NCBI RefSeq assembly: GCF_003716875.1
Contig: NZ_CP033078.1
Coordinates: 372,001-436,000 of the forward strand
Direction of reading: 5' to 3'
Length of the DNA: 64,000 nucleotides
From: Vibrio zhugei
Lineage (GTDB): Bacteria; Pseudomonadota; Gammaproteobacteria; Enterobacterales; Vibrionaceae
A program made the position numbers and the translations under genes. Shown in pieces: positions 11,030 through 20,912 of the stretch; within the stretch, counting starts at the first letter, position 1; the number at the start of each line of letters is the position of its first letter. The notes below the pieces were generated by a model. The model had not been told where the DNA came from and ran no database searches. It saw only the letters and a list, made by a program, of their open reading frames with translations.

Positions 11030-12311
11030 TACTATTATCCTTCATTTTTTCAATATAGGCACTGGCTCGTAGCTCTTTCAGCCAAGTGCTGGCTTCTTCA
11101 TTAAACTTACGTTTAAACAAGATTTGATACGCTTTATTTTTCATCGCGGCGTCTGTTTTATCAACATTACGACGAGCCATTACTTCAACAATATGCCAAC
11201 CGTGTACCGTTTTGAATGGTTTACTGATTTTACCAATCGGTAGCTCTTCCACTTTGTGTTTAAACTCGGGAACAAAATTATCCACTGTCTGGTAGCCTAG
11301 GTCGCCTTTTTGCGAGGCCGACCCTGGGTCTTGGCTGTATTGCTCAGCAAGATCGCCGAATTTAGCTTGGCCGGATTGAATTTGCTTGATGAAGTTGTTG
11401 AGTTCTTTTTTCGCGCCATCATCACTTAAAATAATACTCGGCTTAATCAAAATATGACGCGCTTTGACTTCGGTGACAGAGACGTTAGGTAACCCTTTTA
11501 CATCGTCCACTTTTAAGATGTGGATACCAGCACCACTGACGAATGGACCGATAATATCGCCTTTTTTCTCGTCTGTGATATGGTCAGCAAAAATGGTTGG
11601 CATTTCTTCTTTACGCATCCAACCCCAGTCACCGCCTTTCAGGGCTTTTGGACCTTTGGAGTAGGTCATCGCCAACTGAGAGAAATCTTTCCCATGTTTC
11701 AACTGCTCAATGATTTTTTTCGCTTTAGCTATCATGGCTGCTTTGTTGTCTTCATTATAGCGCAGTTGAATATGACTGATATTGTAGCGGACGGTCGCAT
11801 CGCTTTTTTCTTCTAGCAGCTTCGCCATATTATCGACTTCAGCGGGAATGATATTCACTCGGCGACGAACTAAAGCGTTACGAGCTTCGCTGATTTTCAT
11901 CTCTTTGCGAATTTCCGCGCGGAAATCTGCATACGAAATGCCTTCTTTTTGTACCGAGCTGATTAATTGCGCTTTGGTGAGTGATTGACGTTTGGCAATA
12001 TCATTAATCGCTGCATCAAGGCGCGAGTCATCGATTTTAACACCAATGCGATCCGCTTCTTGCTCTTGCAGTTTTTCCATGATCAATTGATCGACGATCT
12101 GATCACGCAAAACCGAGGTTTTCGGTAGTGTTTTACCATTTTTGCTCGCGTTCGCTTTAATACGATTCATCGCGTTATTAATGTCGCTTTGCAAAATGAC
12201 GCCATTATTGACGACGACAGCGACATTATCGAGCTCGACAGATTTCGCAACTGCGGCTGTGCATGTCATTAAGGTCACGAAACCAATTAATAGGTGTTTC
12301 CACAATTTCAT
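11019..12311 (-). CDS. surA: periplasmic chaperone / peptidyl-prolyl isomerase SurA
   Basis: SurA escorts unfolded outer membrane proteins, LptD among them, across the periplasm. The 430-aa product has a signal peptide ending near AAVAKSVE, an N-terminal chaperone domain (residues about 25-170), two parvulin domains each starting near an ISHIQLRY or ARHILIKP strand and containing GGDWGWM and KGDLGYQ, and a C-terminal helix. It lies 46 bp downstream of lptD. Confidence 0.97.
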   Translation of the reverse strand: MKLWKHLLIGFVTLMTCTAAVAKSVELDNVAVVVNNGVILQSDINNAMNRIKANASKNGKTLPKTSVLRDQIVDQLIMEKLQEQEADRIGVKIDDSRLDAAINDIAKRQSLTKAQLISSVQKEGISYADFRAEIRKEMKISEARNALVRRRVNIIPAEVDNMAKLLEEKSDATVRYNISHIQLRYNEDNKAAMIAKAKKIIEQLKHGKDFSQLAMTYSKGPKALKGGDWGWMRKEEMPTIFADHITDEKKGDIIGPFVSGAGIHILKVDDVKGLPNVSVTEVKARHILIKPSIILSDDGAKKELNNFIKQIQSGQAKFGDLAEQYSQDPGSASQKGDLGYQTVDNFVPEFKHKVEELPIGKISKPFKTVHGWHIVEVMARRNVDKTDAAMKNKAYQILFKRKFNEEASTWLKELRASAYIEKMKDNSSDS

Positions 12312-12357
12312 TTCAGATCCTATTGAAATAGAGGGGCGAAATCTCGCCCCTAAAAAT

Positions 12358-14697
12358 TTAGTTATTCAAGAAGAATGGGCGGCCATAACCGAGCGATGAG
12401 CTACTGCTTGAAATCAGGTCTGAGCCCATGTTCGTACCAAGACCAGTGATCCCGAAGCTAATGCCAAAGTTGTTTTCATACGAAGGCTCGGCATTCGGGT
12501 AGTCATATAAGTTTGATTCCCAATGATCCAGTTCACGACTGTATGTCATACCGAAGTACCAGCAATCCGATGTATAACGTAGACCAGCGATCCACTCTAA
12601 AGGTTCATCCGTTGTGAGATCATAAAAGTATTGACCCGTCGCATACCATTTTGGTGACAGTTGATACGCTCCCAGAAGCCCTGCCTGTGAAATACCATCT
12701 GTGGTGTAGTTACGATAGTTATTTTTGGTGATAAAGCTGGCTTGCTCTTGAATATAATCCAAACTCACATAACGATAATTTGCCTGCACATACCCTTTAT
12801 CAAAGCGATATTCCAACGTGCTGTTGCCAGTTTGAACGGTGTTTTTATCACTGTCTAACTGTAAGCCGCCATGATAGAAAATGGAATCATCGTAGTTAAA
12901 GTCGGCATCCAACGCCCACGCAGAGAAGTTGGAACTCCCTGAGTCTTGATCGATATCTGGAGGCGTTGAAGCAGAGTGGAAGTAGAAGACTTGCCCAAAC
13001 GATAAGTTGAAACGCTCTTTGTATTGATCGTCAAAGAAACGCGTACTGGCCCCATAGCTCAATTGGTTCGCTGATGAAATATAGTCGATACTGCTATAGC
13101 GATGCGAGCGGAATAACCCATAGTAATCGGTTTGCAGTAGCGTGGTATCGTAGTACGAGTATATGTCGTTTTGTTTCTCTTCTGGGATATACAAATACTG
13201 AATTTGTGGTTCCAGTGTTTGCGTATATTCCCCCATGAACTTGTCATTACTTTCGAGAGTGATGCCAGCATGTGAACGGAATTCAGGAATCACGCGCGAC
13301 GCATTCTCTTTAAGGTCATAGCCATCGGCACGAAGATTGGACAGGTTAACCCCATTCAAATCTTGCTGGTAATAGGTGCCTAAAACGCGAGCTTCGGTAG
13401 TCCATGAGCCCCATGTATTGGCAATGGGAATGGTCAAGCCAGGCTCAACATGGACACGAGTTGCCGATGGTTTATTGTTCGCATCTGTTTCAAAACGCGC
13501 CACATGACTTTTCACATCAAAATCTAAAAAGCGCATGAGTTCCGGTGCGTGATAGTTAAATGACAGCTTAGGCAAAAGTTTATACGGAGAATCATCCGTG
13601 CTTTCTGTCAGTAGTTGGAAGTTTCGCACAAGTAAGGAAGAATCCCAGCTATGCGTCCGGTATTGCACTTCGCCTTCCTGCATCAATTGGCCGTCTTCAC
13701 GGTTACCAATGCTGGAATTTAAATCAGAGAAATAGTCAATATCACTGACTTTTGAGTAATCGACTGAGAACTTCCAGTTCTTTTTGTAAATGCCGCTATG
13801 TTCATATTGAACCCCCCAGCGCGCTGAGTCCTCATCGTATTCTTTATCATCAGGTAAATATTCAGAGGTGATTTGACCTTGACCGAACTCAGTTAAATAA
13901 CGGAATTTGTTATTCAACTGCACGCCCCGTTTTTCCATATAATGCACTGATGATTCTAAATCGTATTCTGGGGCAATGTTCCAGTAAAAAGGAACCTCTA
14001 ACTCCATCCCTTCTTTAGAGCCATAGGAAACGCTAGGGTATAAAAAGCCCGTTTTACGTTTATCACCAATAGGAACGGTCAAAAGCGGCAAATACATCAC
14101 AGGGACATTTTGGATTTCAAAACGAGGGTTGTAGAACGTGGCTTCTTCTTCATCTTGGTCGACATCGATACTTGAAGCGACGAAGCGCCATGAATTATCG
14201 CCTTCAGGACAGGTGGTGATTGACCCATCTTCAATTTGATAAATACGCTTACCGGTTCTCGAGACATACACCGCCTTACCACGACCTGGCTGACACAAGA
14301 ACTTGTAGTCGGTATTTTCCAGTGTCATCTTATCGGTGTTAAGATTATTGGTTGCTTTGTCTGAACGAGTTTTGACTTGGCCATCATTAAATTGCACATT
14401 ACCTTCGGCAACCACCACATTTTCTTTCTGGTGCAAGGTGACATTATCAGCTTTGATATGTTTTTTACCTTGTGTAACGACGACGTTGCCGGAATACGTT
14501 GCTTTATTGCCGTTAATTGCTTCTAGCTTATCGGCCTCTACATTGATAGGCTGACTCTTCGAGTTTTCCGGCTCAGGTTCATTGATGACACATTGGTCAA
14601 TGGCCGCTAAAGACTGGGTTTGTTTTGCCAGAACTTGCGGCGCGAATAGAGCCGCAGTAATCGAAGCGGCTAAAAACGTGCGGGAAAAAAGTAACAT
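12358..14697 (-). CDS. lptD: LPS-assembly protein LptD
   Basis: LptD is the outer membrane barrel that, with LptE, inserts lipopolysaccharide into the outer leaflet. The 779-aa protein (E. coli 784) has a signal peptide ending ...APQVLA, an OstA/LptA-like beta-jellyroll around residues 50-150 and a long C-terminal barrel. Cysteine pairs near residues 35 and 136 and near 690 fit the interdomain disulfides. It heads the lptD-surA-pdxA-rsmA-apaG-apaH run and is divergent from djlA. Confidence 0.97.
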   Translation of the reverse strand: MLLFSRTFLAASITAALFAPQVLAKQTQSLAAIDQCVINEPEPENSKSQPINVEADKLEAINGNKATYSGNVVVTQGKKHIKADNVTLHQKENVVVAEGNVQFNDGQVKTRSDKATNNLNTDKMTLENTDYKFLCQPGRGKAVYVSRTGKRIYQIEDGSITTCPEGDNSWRFVASSIDVDQDEEEATFYNPRFEIQNVPVMYLPLLTVPIGDKRKTGFLYPSVSYGSKEGMELEVPFYWNIAPEYDLESSVHYMEKRGVQLNNKFRYLTEFGQGQITSEYLPDDKEYDEDSARWGVQYEHSGIYKKNWKFSVDYSKVSDIDYFSDLNSSIGNREDGQLMQEGEVQYRTHSWDSSLLVRNFQLLTESTDDSPYKLLPKLSFNYHAPELMRFLDFDVKSHVARFETDANNKPSATRVHVEPGLTIPIANTWGSWTTEARVLGTYYQQDLNGVNLSNLRADGYDLKENASRVIPEFRSHAGITLESNDKFMGEYTQTLEPQIQYLYIPEEKQNDIYSYYDTTLLQTDYYGLFRSHRYSSIDYISSANQLSYGASTRFFDDQYKERFNLSFGQVFYFHSASTPPDIDQDSGSSNFSAWALDADFNYDDSIFYHGGLQLDSDKNTVQTGNSTLEYRFDKGYVQANYRYVSLDYIQEQASFITKNNYRNYTTDGISQAGLLGAYQLSPKWYATGQYFYDLTTDEPLEWIAGLRYTSDCWYFGMTYSRELDHWESNLYDYPNAEPSYENNFGISFGITGLGTNMGSDLISSSSSSLGYGRPFFLNN

Positions 14698-14849
14698 TGG
14701 GTTGTACTATCCTGTTTAGCTTAAATGATTCCTAGAATCGAAAGCAAAAATCAAAAAATTAATGAGTTGGTCATATCATAAAGGAAATTGCAGTATCAGA
14801 CACTACCAGACTGCTTAACAAGTTAAAAATTCACATGTGAGAGCACATA

Positions 14850-15719
14850 ATGCAGGTTTTCGGCAAAATTCTTGGCGCTTTTTTTGGTTTCTTATTTGGA
14901 GGCCCAATTGGCGCAGCGTTAGGACTTTTTATTGGACATCAGTTTGATAAAGGGAGAAGTATCAATCAAGCGGGCGGTTTTGGACAGGCTTTTGGCGGCG
15001 GTCCGCGAGTGAATCAAGAAGAGCTCCAGCAGGAGTATTTTAATGCGGCGTTTGCGGTTATGGGGCACGTAGCGAAAGCCAAAGGCAACGTTACCCAGCA
15101 AGAAATCCAGCTGGCGACGCAGGTGATGGAGCGAATGGGCTTGTACGGCGAGCAGCTGCGGGCCGCGCAAAACGCCTTTCGAGAAGGCAAAGAGTCGAGT
15201 TTTCCTTTACAAGAAACTCTGCAAAGAATTCGCTCAATGATTTCCGGGCGGGGTGATTTGTTGCAGTTCTTCTTGGATTTACAAATCTCCTCTGCGTTTG
15301 CTGATGGCGAATTGCAAGCCAGTGAACGAGAGCTGTTGTTTACCATTGCTAAAGGGCTAGGCTTTTCCGCCGCCCACCTAGAAAGTCGTTTGCGCATGCA
15401 AGAAGCGGCGTTTCGTTTTCAGCGTGGTAATGGCAGTTTTGGAGGACAGCAGCAGTCACATCGCTCTGAACAAAGCCGGGGGTGGCAACAGGCTTCTCAA
15501 GCCAGTCAGTTGGCCGATGCCTACGAGGTGTTGGGCGTTAAGGCATCGGATGATGAAAAAACCATTAAACGTGCCTATCGTAAACTGATGAACGAGCATC
15601 ATCCGGACAAATTGATGGCCAAAGGCTTGCCGAAAGAAATGATGAATGTGGCCAAGCAGAAATCACAACAAATTCAAAATGCTTATGATGTGATTAAGAA
15701 AGAGAAAGATATACGATAA
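14850..15719 (+). CDS. djlA: membrane-anchored DnaJ-like co-chaperone DjlA
   Basis: DjlA stimulates DnaK and is linked to envelope stress signalling. The 289-aa protein has an N-terminal glycine-rich transmembrane segment (FGKILGAFFGFLFGGPIGAALGLFIG), a central TerB-like helical domain (about 55-190) and a C-terminal J domain with the HPD tripeptide in NEHHPDKLM. The Q/G-rich linker around residues 190-215 is typical. It is divergent from lptD and ends in a strong terminator. Confidence 0.96.
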   Translation: MQVFGKILGAFFGFLFGGPIGAALGLFIGHQFDKGRSINQAGGFGQAFGGGPRVNQEELQQEYFNAAFAVMGHVAKAKGNVTQQEIQLATQVMERMGLYGEQLRAAQNAFREGKESSFPLQETLQRIRSMISGRGDLLQFFLDLQISSAFADGELQASERELLFTIAKGLGFSAAHLESRLRMQEAAFRFQRGNGSFGGQQQSHRSEQSRGWQQASQASQLADAYEVLGVKASDDEKTIKRAYRKLMNEHHPDKLMAKGLPKEMMNVAKQKSQQIQNAYDVIKKEKDIR

Positions 15720-15746
15720 GTGTAAGATCTCTTTCGATGGAATCCA

Positions 15747-15781
15747 TGCGGTACCGATGTGCGTCGGTACCGCATTTTTTT
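15747..15781 (+). terminator. intrinsic terminator of djlA
   Basis: A perfect TGCGGTACCGA / TCGGTACCGCA stem with a 6-nt loop is followed by seven T residues. Confidence 0.9.
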
Positions 15782-15895
15782 ATCTATACAATTTGCAGCA
15801 AAGTATCTTGCGGGGGAGAGGCAATACATCGTCGCTGAAAAGTCACCGCCGTCAACGCTCATGCGCCAGTGGTATTTTAAAGGGTAGGAGAAACG

Positions 15896-15925
15896 AAAAA
15901 AGCCACAGCGAGTGCTGTGGCTTTT
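15896..15925 (-). terminator. terminator of downstream tRNA operon copy
   Basis: A perfect AAAGCCACAGC / GCTGTGGCTTT stem with loop GAGT; read on the minus strand it ends in a T-run. The same sequence recurs at 16864-16893, so the terminator is duplicated together with the tRNA-Asn it follows. Confidence 0.88.
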
Positions 15926-15932
15926 CGAATAG

Positions 15933-16008
15933 TGGCTCCCCCTGCGGGACTCGAACCTGCGACATACGGATTAACAGTCCGCCGTTCTACCAACTGAACT
16001 AAGGGGGA
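15933..16008 (-). tRNA. tRNA-Asn (GTT)
   Basis: 76 nt with encoded CCA. The minus strand reads TCCCCCTTAGTTCAG..., anticodon loop CTGTTAA, T arm GGTTCGAGTCC and a 7-bp acceptor stem TCCCCCT/AGGGGGA with G73. It is the last gene of the tRNA operon starting at 16454. Confidence 0.96.
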
Positions 16009-16035
16009 ACAAATTGTTTTCTCATTAAAGAGAAA

Positions 16036-16111
<76 letters not shown>

Positions 16112-16149
16112 ACTGATACTAACAAGTCTTATGACTTATGAGTAAAAAG

Positions 16150-16225
16150 TGGCTCCCCCTGCGGGGCTCGAACCTGCGACATACGGATTAACAGTCCGCC
16201 GTTCTACCAACTGAACTAAGGGGGA
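16150..16225 (-). tRNA. tRNA-Asn (GTT)
   Basis: 76 nt with CCA, identical to the copy at 15933 except for one T-loop base (TTCGAGC instead of TTCGAGT). Confidence 0.96.
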
Positions 16226-16254
16226 ACAAATTGTCTTCTCATGAAGAGAATAGA

Positions 16255-16330
<76 letters not shown>

Positions 16331-16378
16331 ACACTAATTTTGTTTTGTTGAAGTTATTGAACACCAACATAAAATTTG

Positions 16379-16454
16379 TGGTGCCCGGAGGCGGAATCGA
16401 ACCACCGACACGAGGATTTTCAATCCTCTGCTCTACCGACTGAGCTATCCGGGC
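16379..16454 (-). tRNA. tRNA-Phe (GAA)
   Basis: 76 nt with CCA; acceptor GCCCGGA/TCCGGGC, anticodon loop ATTGAAAA. First gene of the downstream operon (Phe-Thr-Asn-Thr-Asn), just after its promoter. Confidence 0.96.
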
Positions 16455-16863
16455 AACGAGGTGTATTAAAAGGTTTTTCGCTTTTCACGTCAACAGGAAA
16501 TTGCAAAAAAATGATCGTTTGTTGTTTTTCTATACGTTATGGGCTGTTTTTATCCATTTTATTCGCATGCGTACTAGAAACTCGGGTGGTGTTCGAAAAA
16601 AGATACACTGGGAATCGGCTAAAAAACCGCAAAAATCAGAGTCTCAATCATCTATAACACCCTGTTAGCCGAGGAAAATAGGGCGACAGAAGTATAAGCC
16701 ACAGATGGGTATGTTATATTAGTTGGATAAAATCAGCATGAACGTATCAATATACGTCAACGATAAGTCTTATTCTCATGCCGTCATCACAAAATGAGGT
16801 CAGCTTACCGATCAGTCTGTAAGTATTGATGAGCGGGCATGAGTCGAAAGGGGAGGAGAAACG
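16455..16863. other. spacer between two tRNA operons
   Basis: About 400 bp without a credible gene. It holds the downstream operon's promoter at its left end (16465-16493). From about 16853 it carries the start of the duplicated terminator region shared with 15890. I see nothing else convincing in the middle. Confidence 0.7.
16465..16493 (-). promoter_or_regulatory. sigma-70 promoter of tRNA operon (Phe-Thr-Asn-Thr-Asn)
   Basis: On the minus strand TTGACG (16493-16488), a 17-bp spacer and TTTAAT (16470-16465) lie 11 bp upstream of the tRNA-Phe gene. The same hexamers and spacing occur at the other tRNA operon. Confidence 0.85.
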
Positions 16864-16893
16864 AAAAAAGCCACAGCGAGTGCTGTGGCTTTT
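16864..16893 (-). terminator. terminator of upstream tRNA operon copy
   Basis: Identical to the terminator at 15896-15925; the identity extends into the following tRNA-Asn, marking a duplicated block. Confidence 0.88.
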
Positions 16894-16900
16894 CGAATAG

Positions 16901-16976
16901 TGGCTCCCCCTGCGGGACTCGAACCTGCGACATACGGATTAACAGTCCGCCGTTCTACCAACTGAACTAAGGGGGA
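16901..16976 (-). tRNA. tRNA-Asn (GTT)
   Basis: 76 nt with CCA, same sequence as the 15933 copy; last gene of the operon starting at 17307. Confidence 0.96.
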
Positions 16977-16983
16977 ACAATAA

Positions 16984-17059
16984 TGGTGCCTCGAGGCGGA
17001 ATCGAACCACCGACACGAGGATTTTCAATCCTCTGCTCTACCGACTGAGCTATCGAGGC
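16984..17059 (-). tRNA. tRNA-Phe (GAA), variant acceptor stem
   Basis: 76 nt with CCA. The body is identical to the other two tRNA-Phe genes, but the acceptor stem is GCCTCGA/TCGAGGC instead of GCCCGGA/TCCGGGC. Two base pairs are changed on both strands (C-G to T-A and G-C to C-G), so pairing is fully kept. Confidence 0.94.
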
Positions 17060-17067
17060 AATATAAA

Positions 17068-17143
<76 letters not shown>

Positions 17144-17231
17144 ACACTAAATCTATTGCTCGTTGATGACTATTAACATCAACCTTTCACATTGTTTCTG
17201 ACGTTTTAAACCAACACCAGACTATAAATAA

Positions 17232-17307
17232 TGGTGCCCGGAGGCGGAATCGAACCACCGACACGAGGATTTTCAATCCTCTGCTCTACCGACTGAGCTA
17301 TCCGGGC
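17232..17307 (-). tRNA. tRNA-Phe (GAA)
   Basis: 76 nt with CCA; acceptor GCCCGGA/TCCGGGC. First gene of the upstream operon (Phe-Thr-Phe-Asn). Confidence 0.96.
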
Positions 17308-17318
17308 AACGGGGCGCT

Positions 17319-17347
17319 ATTAAACGGATTTTCCGTACTCCCGTCAA
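17319..17347 (-). promoter_or_regulatory. stringent-type sigma-70 promoter of tRNA operon (Phe-Thr-Phe-Asn)
   Basis: On the minus strand TTGACG (17347-17342), a 17-bp spacer and TTTAAT (17324-17319) are followed by the GC-rich discriminator AGCGCCCC just before the tRNA-Phe 5' end. Such a discriminator is characteristic of stable-RNA promoters inhibited by ppGpp/DksA. Confidence 0.88.
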
Positions 17348-17412
17348 CTTGTTTTTGAAAAAAAAATGAAAAAAGGTGTTATTTGTCGTTATTTTAGACA
17401 AAGTGAGGCTTT

Positions 17413-18540
17413 TTAGTGCTGATTAAATTCTTTTTTATAACGTGTCACTTTCTCTAGGTAACGGCGTGATTCTTGGTTCGGATGTTTTTTCGTTAAGGCC
17501 CAATAAACTTGATTGGGTTGTAATTGGTTAATATCCCGAAGCGCACGAGCGCGATTACGACTGAAGGTGTTTAACACTCCGCCTGTGCCACCATTATACG
17601 CTGAAATCATACTGTACTGTAACGAGACCGGATTTTGCACCTGCTTTAGGTATCGATGTTTGAGAAGATAAAAGTAAGCCGTTCCAGTATCGATATTATT
17701 GGCAGGATTATATAAATATTGCGGAGAGGGTTGGCCTGATCGTTTTTTGACAAGCTTAAATACATCGCGTCCTGCTGTTTTAGGGACAATTTGCATGAGG
17801 CCATAGGCATTTGCCCAGCTCACCGCATAGGGGTTGAAACTGCTCTCGGTTTTTATAATCGCATAAATTAAGTCTTCTGGAATTCCATAGCGTCGCGAGG
17901 CTTTGCGCACGATACTGGCGTATTGGTAACTACGGATTTCGACCTGATTATCCACCATTGGAATATCGACATAGTAGGATTTTTTAAAATCAACGGTTTT
18001 GACTTTGAGATGATGTGCGATTAGGTAATCGGCAAAACGTTTTGCTCGCCATGACCATTGGATGGGCTGATGGTCTTGATCGACTACTTGTTTATAGAGG
18101 AATGGTTGTCCTTTGAGCGTGATCTTTTTCGACGAAAAAAGATCGACTTGGGCGGGATCATCGGGTGTCAGTAGCGTGGTAATGATCGCTTGGCGTAAGT
18201 GTTCTTTAGGCTCTGTGGTGGCGACCGTTTCGACAACTATTTTGCCAGATTCAAAGTTAACATCGGCACGGCTGAGATAGTTATCGATATATTTAACGTA
18301 GTTACGTTTACCCGCGATTTTGAATTCTCGCGAGCCCCATTTATTTTTTACTTTGCCTGAAAAGGCGTTGATGAGTTGGTTTAACGCCGCAGTATCTTTC
18401 TTGAATTGACCAGGAAGCTGCGCCAAATGCTTGGCAAAACGGTTGGTGGGCTCATAGTCGACATCATAAATTTTTTCGATGAATTCTCGACTGCATCCCG
18501 TCAATGATAATACAAGTAAAGTGCATAGCGTTTTTTTCAT
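17413..18540 (-). CDS. mltC: membrane-bound lytic murein transglycosylase C
   Basis: MltC is an outer membrane lipoprotein that cleaves peptidoglycan glycan strands with 1,6-anhydro product formation. The 375-aa protein starts MKKTLCTLLVLSLTGC with lipobox LTGC, has the MltC N-terminal domain (about 30-190) and a SLT domain with catalytic glutamate in IIKTESSFNPYAVS and the motifs GLMQIVPKTAG and AYNGG. The start at 18540 follows GGGACGA; five upstream residues would bury the signal peptide. It is downstream of mutY-yggX. Confidence 0.95.
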   Translation of the reverse strand: MKKTLCTLLVLSLTGCSREFIEKIYDVDYEPTNRFAKHLAQLPGQFKKDTAALNQLINAFSGKVKNKWGSREFKIAGKRNYVKYIDNYLSRADVNFESGKIVVETVATTEPKEHLRQAIITTLLTPDDPAQVDLFSSKKITLKGQPFLYKQVVDQDHQPIQWSWRAKRFADYLIAHHLKVKTVDFKKSYYVDIPMVDNQVEIRSYQYASIVRKASRRYGIPEDLIYAIIKTESSFNPYAVSWANAYGLMQIVPKTAGRDVFKLVKKRSGQPSPQYLYNPANNIDTGTAYFYLLKHRYLKQVQNPVSLQYSMISAYNGGTGGVLNTFSRNRARALRDINQLQPNQVYWALTKKHPNQESRRYLEKVTRYKKEFNQH

Positions 18541-18596
18541 TCGTCCCTTATCCATACGTAAAAAAGAAGGCTGACGACACTCGCCAGCCTAATGTT

Positions 18597-18869
18597 TTAT
18601 TCACTTGGCGGTGTGTAACCTTCAATGTGGACATCTTGTCCTTCAAATAAGAAATTGACCATTTCGGTTTCAAGTAACTTACGATGCTCGGGATCCATCA
18701 TGTTGAGTTTCTTTTCATTGATCAGCATGGTTTGCTTATGTTGCCACTCGGCCCAGGCTTCTTTTGAAATGTTATCAAAAACACGTTTACCGATTTCACC
18801 TGGATACAGTTGAAAATCGAGGCCTTCTGCTTCTTTTTGTAGGCGTGCACAAAATACCGTGCGACTCAT
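18597..18869 (-). CDS. yggX: probable Fe(2+)-trafficking protein YggX
   Basis: The 90-aa protein begins [17 protein letters not shown], a conserved start with the family's single cysteine, and contains [22 protein letters not shown]. YggX protects Fe-S clusters and is implicated in iron trafficking. It is 11 bp after mutY, which encodes a 4Fe-4S glycosylase; the pairing mutY-yggX-mltC is conserved. Confidence 0.96.
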   Translation of the reverse strand: MSRTVFCARLQKEAEGLDFQLYPGEIGKRVFDNISKEAWAEWQHKQTMLINEKKLNMMDPEHRKLLETEMVNFLFEGQDVHIEGYTPPSE

Positions 18870-18880
18870 AGTCTATCCCC

Positions 18881-19939
18881 TTAATTAGATGTTAGTTCAA
18901 ATGGTAAACTTTCTAGCAGCTGTTTAACAGGGGCTGCCAAGCCTATTTGTTCCGGAACCGTCAAGTTATACCAAAGGCCTTTATTGGCTTCCATGATTTG
19001 CTGAGGTTTGCTCGTTAGTTCAACCAAAATTGGGGTAATATCCAAATGATAATGGCTGAATGTGTGGCGAAACGCGTTTAATGTGCTGGTCTTTTCAATG
19101 TGCTTTGGTTGAATTCCGCGAGCATCCAATAGGTCCTCAATCGCGCTATTTTTGTGTTCTGGAAAACAGTATAGACCACCCCAAATACCACTTTGTGGAC
19201 GTTGTTCCAACCACACGTCATTATCATGATGTAGCATCACAAACCATGCTTCACGTACTGGCTTGGTTTTTTTAGGTTTTTTGCCCGGATAGTCGGTTTG
19301 ATTGCCTTGTTGATAGGCCAGACACCCCGTTGCGACTGGACACAATGAGCATTTGGGCTTGCTACGTGTACAAATCATCGCCCCCATGTCCATCATGGCT
19401 TGATTGTAATGATCGACATCGGTCTCAGGGGTATTGAGCTCTGCATATTCCCACAATTGGTTTTCGACACGTTTTTGCCCCGGCCATCCTTCAATGGCGT
19501 AATAGCGCGCTAATGTCCGTTTCACATTGCCATCTAAAATCGCGTGGGGAAGTCGGTACACCGAGGATAAAATGGCGGCGGCCGTTGAGCGGCCAATCCC
19601 CGGTAGGGCATTCATCGCCTCCAGATCTTGCGGGAAAACGCCATGGTGCTCGTTAACCACAACTTGAGCCGCTTTATGGAGATTGCGCGCGCGCGCATAA
19701 TAGCCAAGCCCAGTCCAGTAGTGTAAGACTTCATCTTGCGGCGCTTCTGCTAGCGCTTGCACAGTAGGAAAGCGTTCCATGAACCGCTGATAATAAGGAA
19801 TCACCGTAGCGACTTGCGTTTGCTGTAGCATGATTTCAGACAGCCATACGCTGTAGGCGGTTTTATTCTGTTGCCACGGAAGGTTCTTACGTCCGTAGGC
19901 GTCATACCAATTGAGGATCGACTTTGCAAAAGGGGTCAC
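18881..19939 (-). CDS. mutY: adenine DNA glycosylase MutY
   Basis: MutY removes adenine mispaired with 8-oxoguanine. The 352-aa protein has the catalytic glutamate in [10 protein letters not shown], the helix-hairpin-helix [13 protein letters not shown] with catalytic aspartate in ILDGNVKR, the 4Fe-4S cluster ligands C-X6-C-X2-C-X5-C around [18 protein letters not shown], and a C-terminal NUDIX-like 8-oxoG recognition domain. It leads the mutY-yggX-mltC group and is divergent from trmB. Confidence 0.97.
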   Translation of the reverse strand: MTPFAKSILNWYDAYGRKNLPWQQNKTAYSVWLSEIMLQQTQVATVIPYYQRFMERFPTVQALAEAPQDEVLHYWTGLGYYARARNLHKAAQVVVNEHHGVFPQDLEAMNALPGIGRSTAAAILSSVYRLPHAILDGNVKRTLARYYAIEGWPGQKRVENQLWEYAELNTPETDVDHYNQAMMDMGAMICTRSKPKCSLCPVATGCLAYQQGNQTDYPGKKPKKTKPVREAWFVMLHHDNDVWLEQRPQSGIWGGLYCFPEHKNSAIEDLLDARGIQPKHIEKTSTLNAFRHTFSHYHLDITPILVELTSKPQQIMEANKGLWYNLTVPEQIGLAAPVKQLLESLPFELTSN

Positions 19940-20114
19940 GACAGGCTCTTTTTATGATGATAATGATGTAAAATTGCCGCATAGTGTAGTCGATAAGTTG
20001 TTGAGACTAAACCGCAGGGAAGAAAACCAGTGAGGTTTTTCGGTTTATTACTTGCACCGAAGGCAATTCTTTGGATAATTCCCGCTCTGATTAATCAATG
20101 TGCAGGCAAAACCA

Positions 20115-20834
20115 ATGAGTGAAGTAACGACTAACGAATTGACTGAAGACGGCAAAATAAAGCGCAGAATCCGTAGCTTTGTCCGTCGTGAAGGCCGATT
20201 AACCAAAGGTCAAGAAACTGCCTTGGCTGAATGTTGGCCGACAATGGGGATTGATTTCCAAGAGCAACTGCTCGATTGGCAAGCGGTCTTTGGTAATAAC
20301 AACCCAGTGGTACTAGAAATTGGTTTTGGTATGGGCGCGTCTTTGGTTGAAATGGCAAAGAATGCACCAGAGAAAAATTTCGTCGGTATCGAAGTGCACA
20401 CGCCTGGTGTGGGAGCGTGTTTGTCCGCCGCGAAAGAAGAAGGTGTAACCAATTTGCGCGTGATGTGTCACGATGCGGTCGAAGTGTTTGCACATATGAT
20501 TCCTGACCACACTTTGGCAACGGTTCAGCTATTTTTCCCTGACCCATGGCATAAAAAGCGTCACCATAAGCGCCGGATTGTGCAGCTTGAATTCGCTGAA
20601 ATGGTGCGTCACAAATTGCTTCTCAATGACGGTGTTTTCCATATGGCAACAGACTGGGAAAACTACGCAGAACATATGATTGAAGTGATGGAGCAAGCAC
20701 CGGGTTATCGAAATATTGCGACCGATGGCCCGTTTATTCCCCGTCCAGATGAGCGACCGTTGACGAAATTTGAGGCTCGTGGTCATCGTCTTGGTCATGG
20801 TGTTTGGGATATTAAGTTCCAGCGCACTGAGTAA
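20115..20834 (+). CDS. trmB: tRNA (guanine-N7)-methyltransferase TrmB
   Basis: TrmB forms m7G46 in tRNA using SAM. The 239-aa protein has SAM motif [26 protein letters not shown], the catalytic-region [15 protein letters not shown] and a C-terminal [16 protein letters not shown]. The ATG at 20115 (MSEVTTNEL) matches Vibrio homologues; a GTG 15 bp upstream in frame is less likely. A strong terminator follows. Confidence 0.96.
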   Translation: MSEVTTNELTEDGKIKRRIRSFVRREGRLTKGQETALAECWPTMGIDFQEQLLDWQAVFGNNNPVVLEIGFGMGASLVEMAKNAPEKNFVGIEVHTPGVGACLSAAKEEGVTNLRVMCHDAVEVFAHMIPDHTLATVQLFFPDPWHKKRHHKRRIVQLEFAEMVRHKLLLNDGVFHMATDWENYAEHMIEVMEQAPGYRNIATDGPFIPRPDERPLTKFEARGHRLGHGVWDIKFQRTE

Positions 20835-20865
20835 AGATAACACTCAATCAAGTATGAATCATTAA

Positions 20866-20896
20866 TGCCAACATTGTTTAATGTTGGCATTTTTTC
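20866..20896 (+). terminator. intrinsic terminator of trmB
   Basis: A perfect TGCCAACATT / AATGTTGGCA stem is followed by TTTTTT; it lies just ahead of the glsB ribosome site. Confidence 0.88.
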
Positions 20897-20912
20897 CCTT
20901 TGGAGAAAGAGG

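Noticed and set aside
12855..13271. Antisense ORFs inside lptD
   Set aside because: They are out of frame with a strongly conserved gene and show no recognisable domain or ribosome site.
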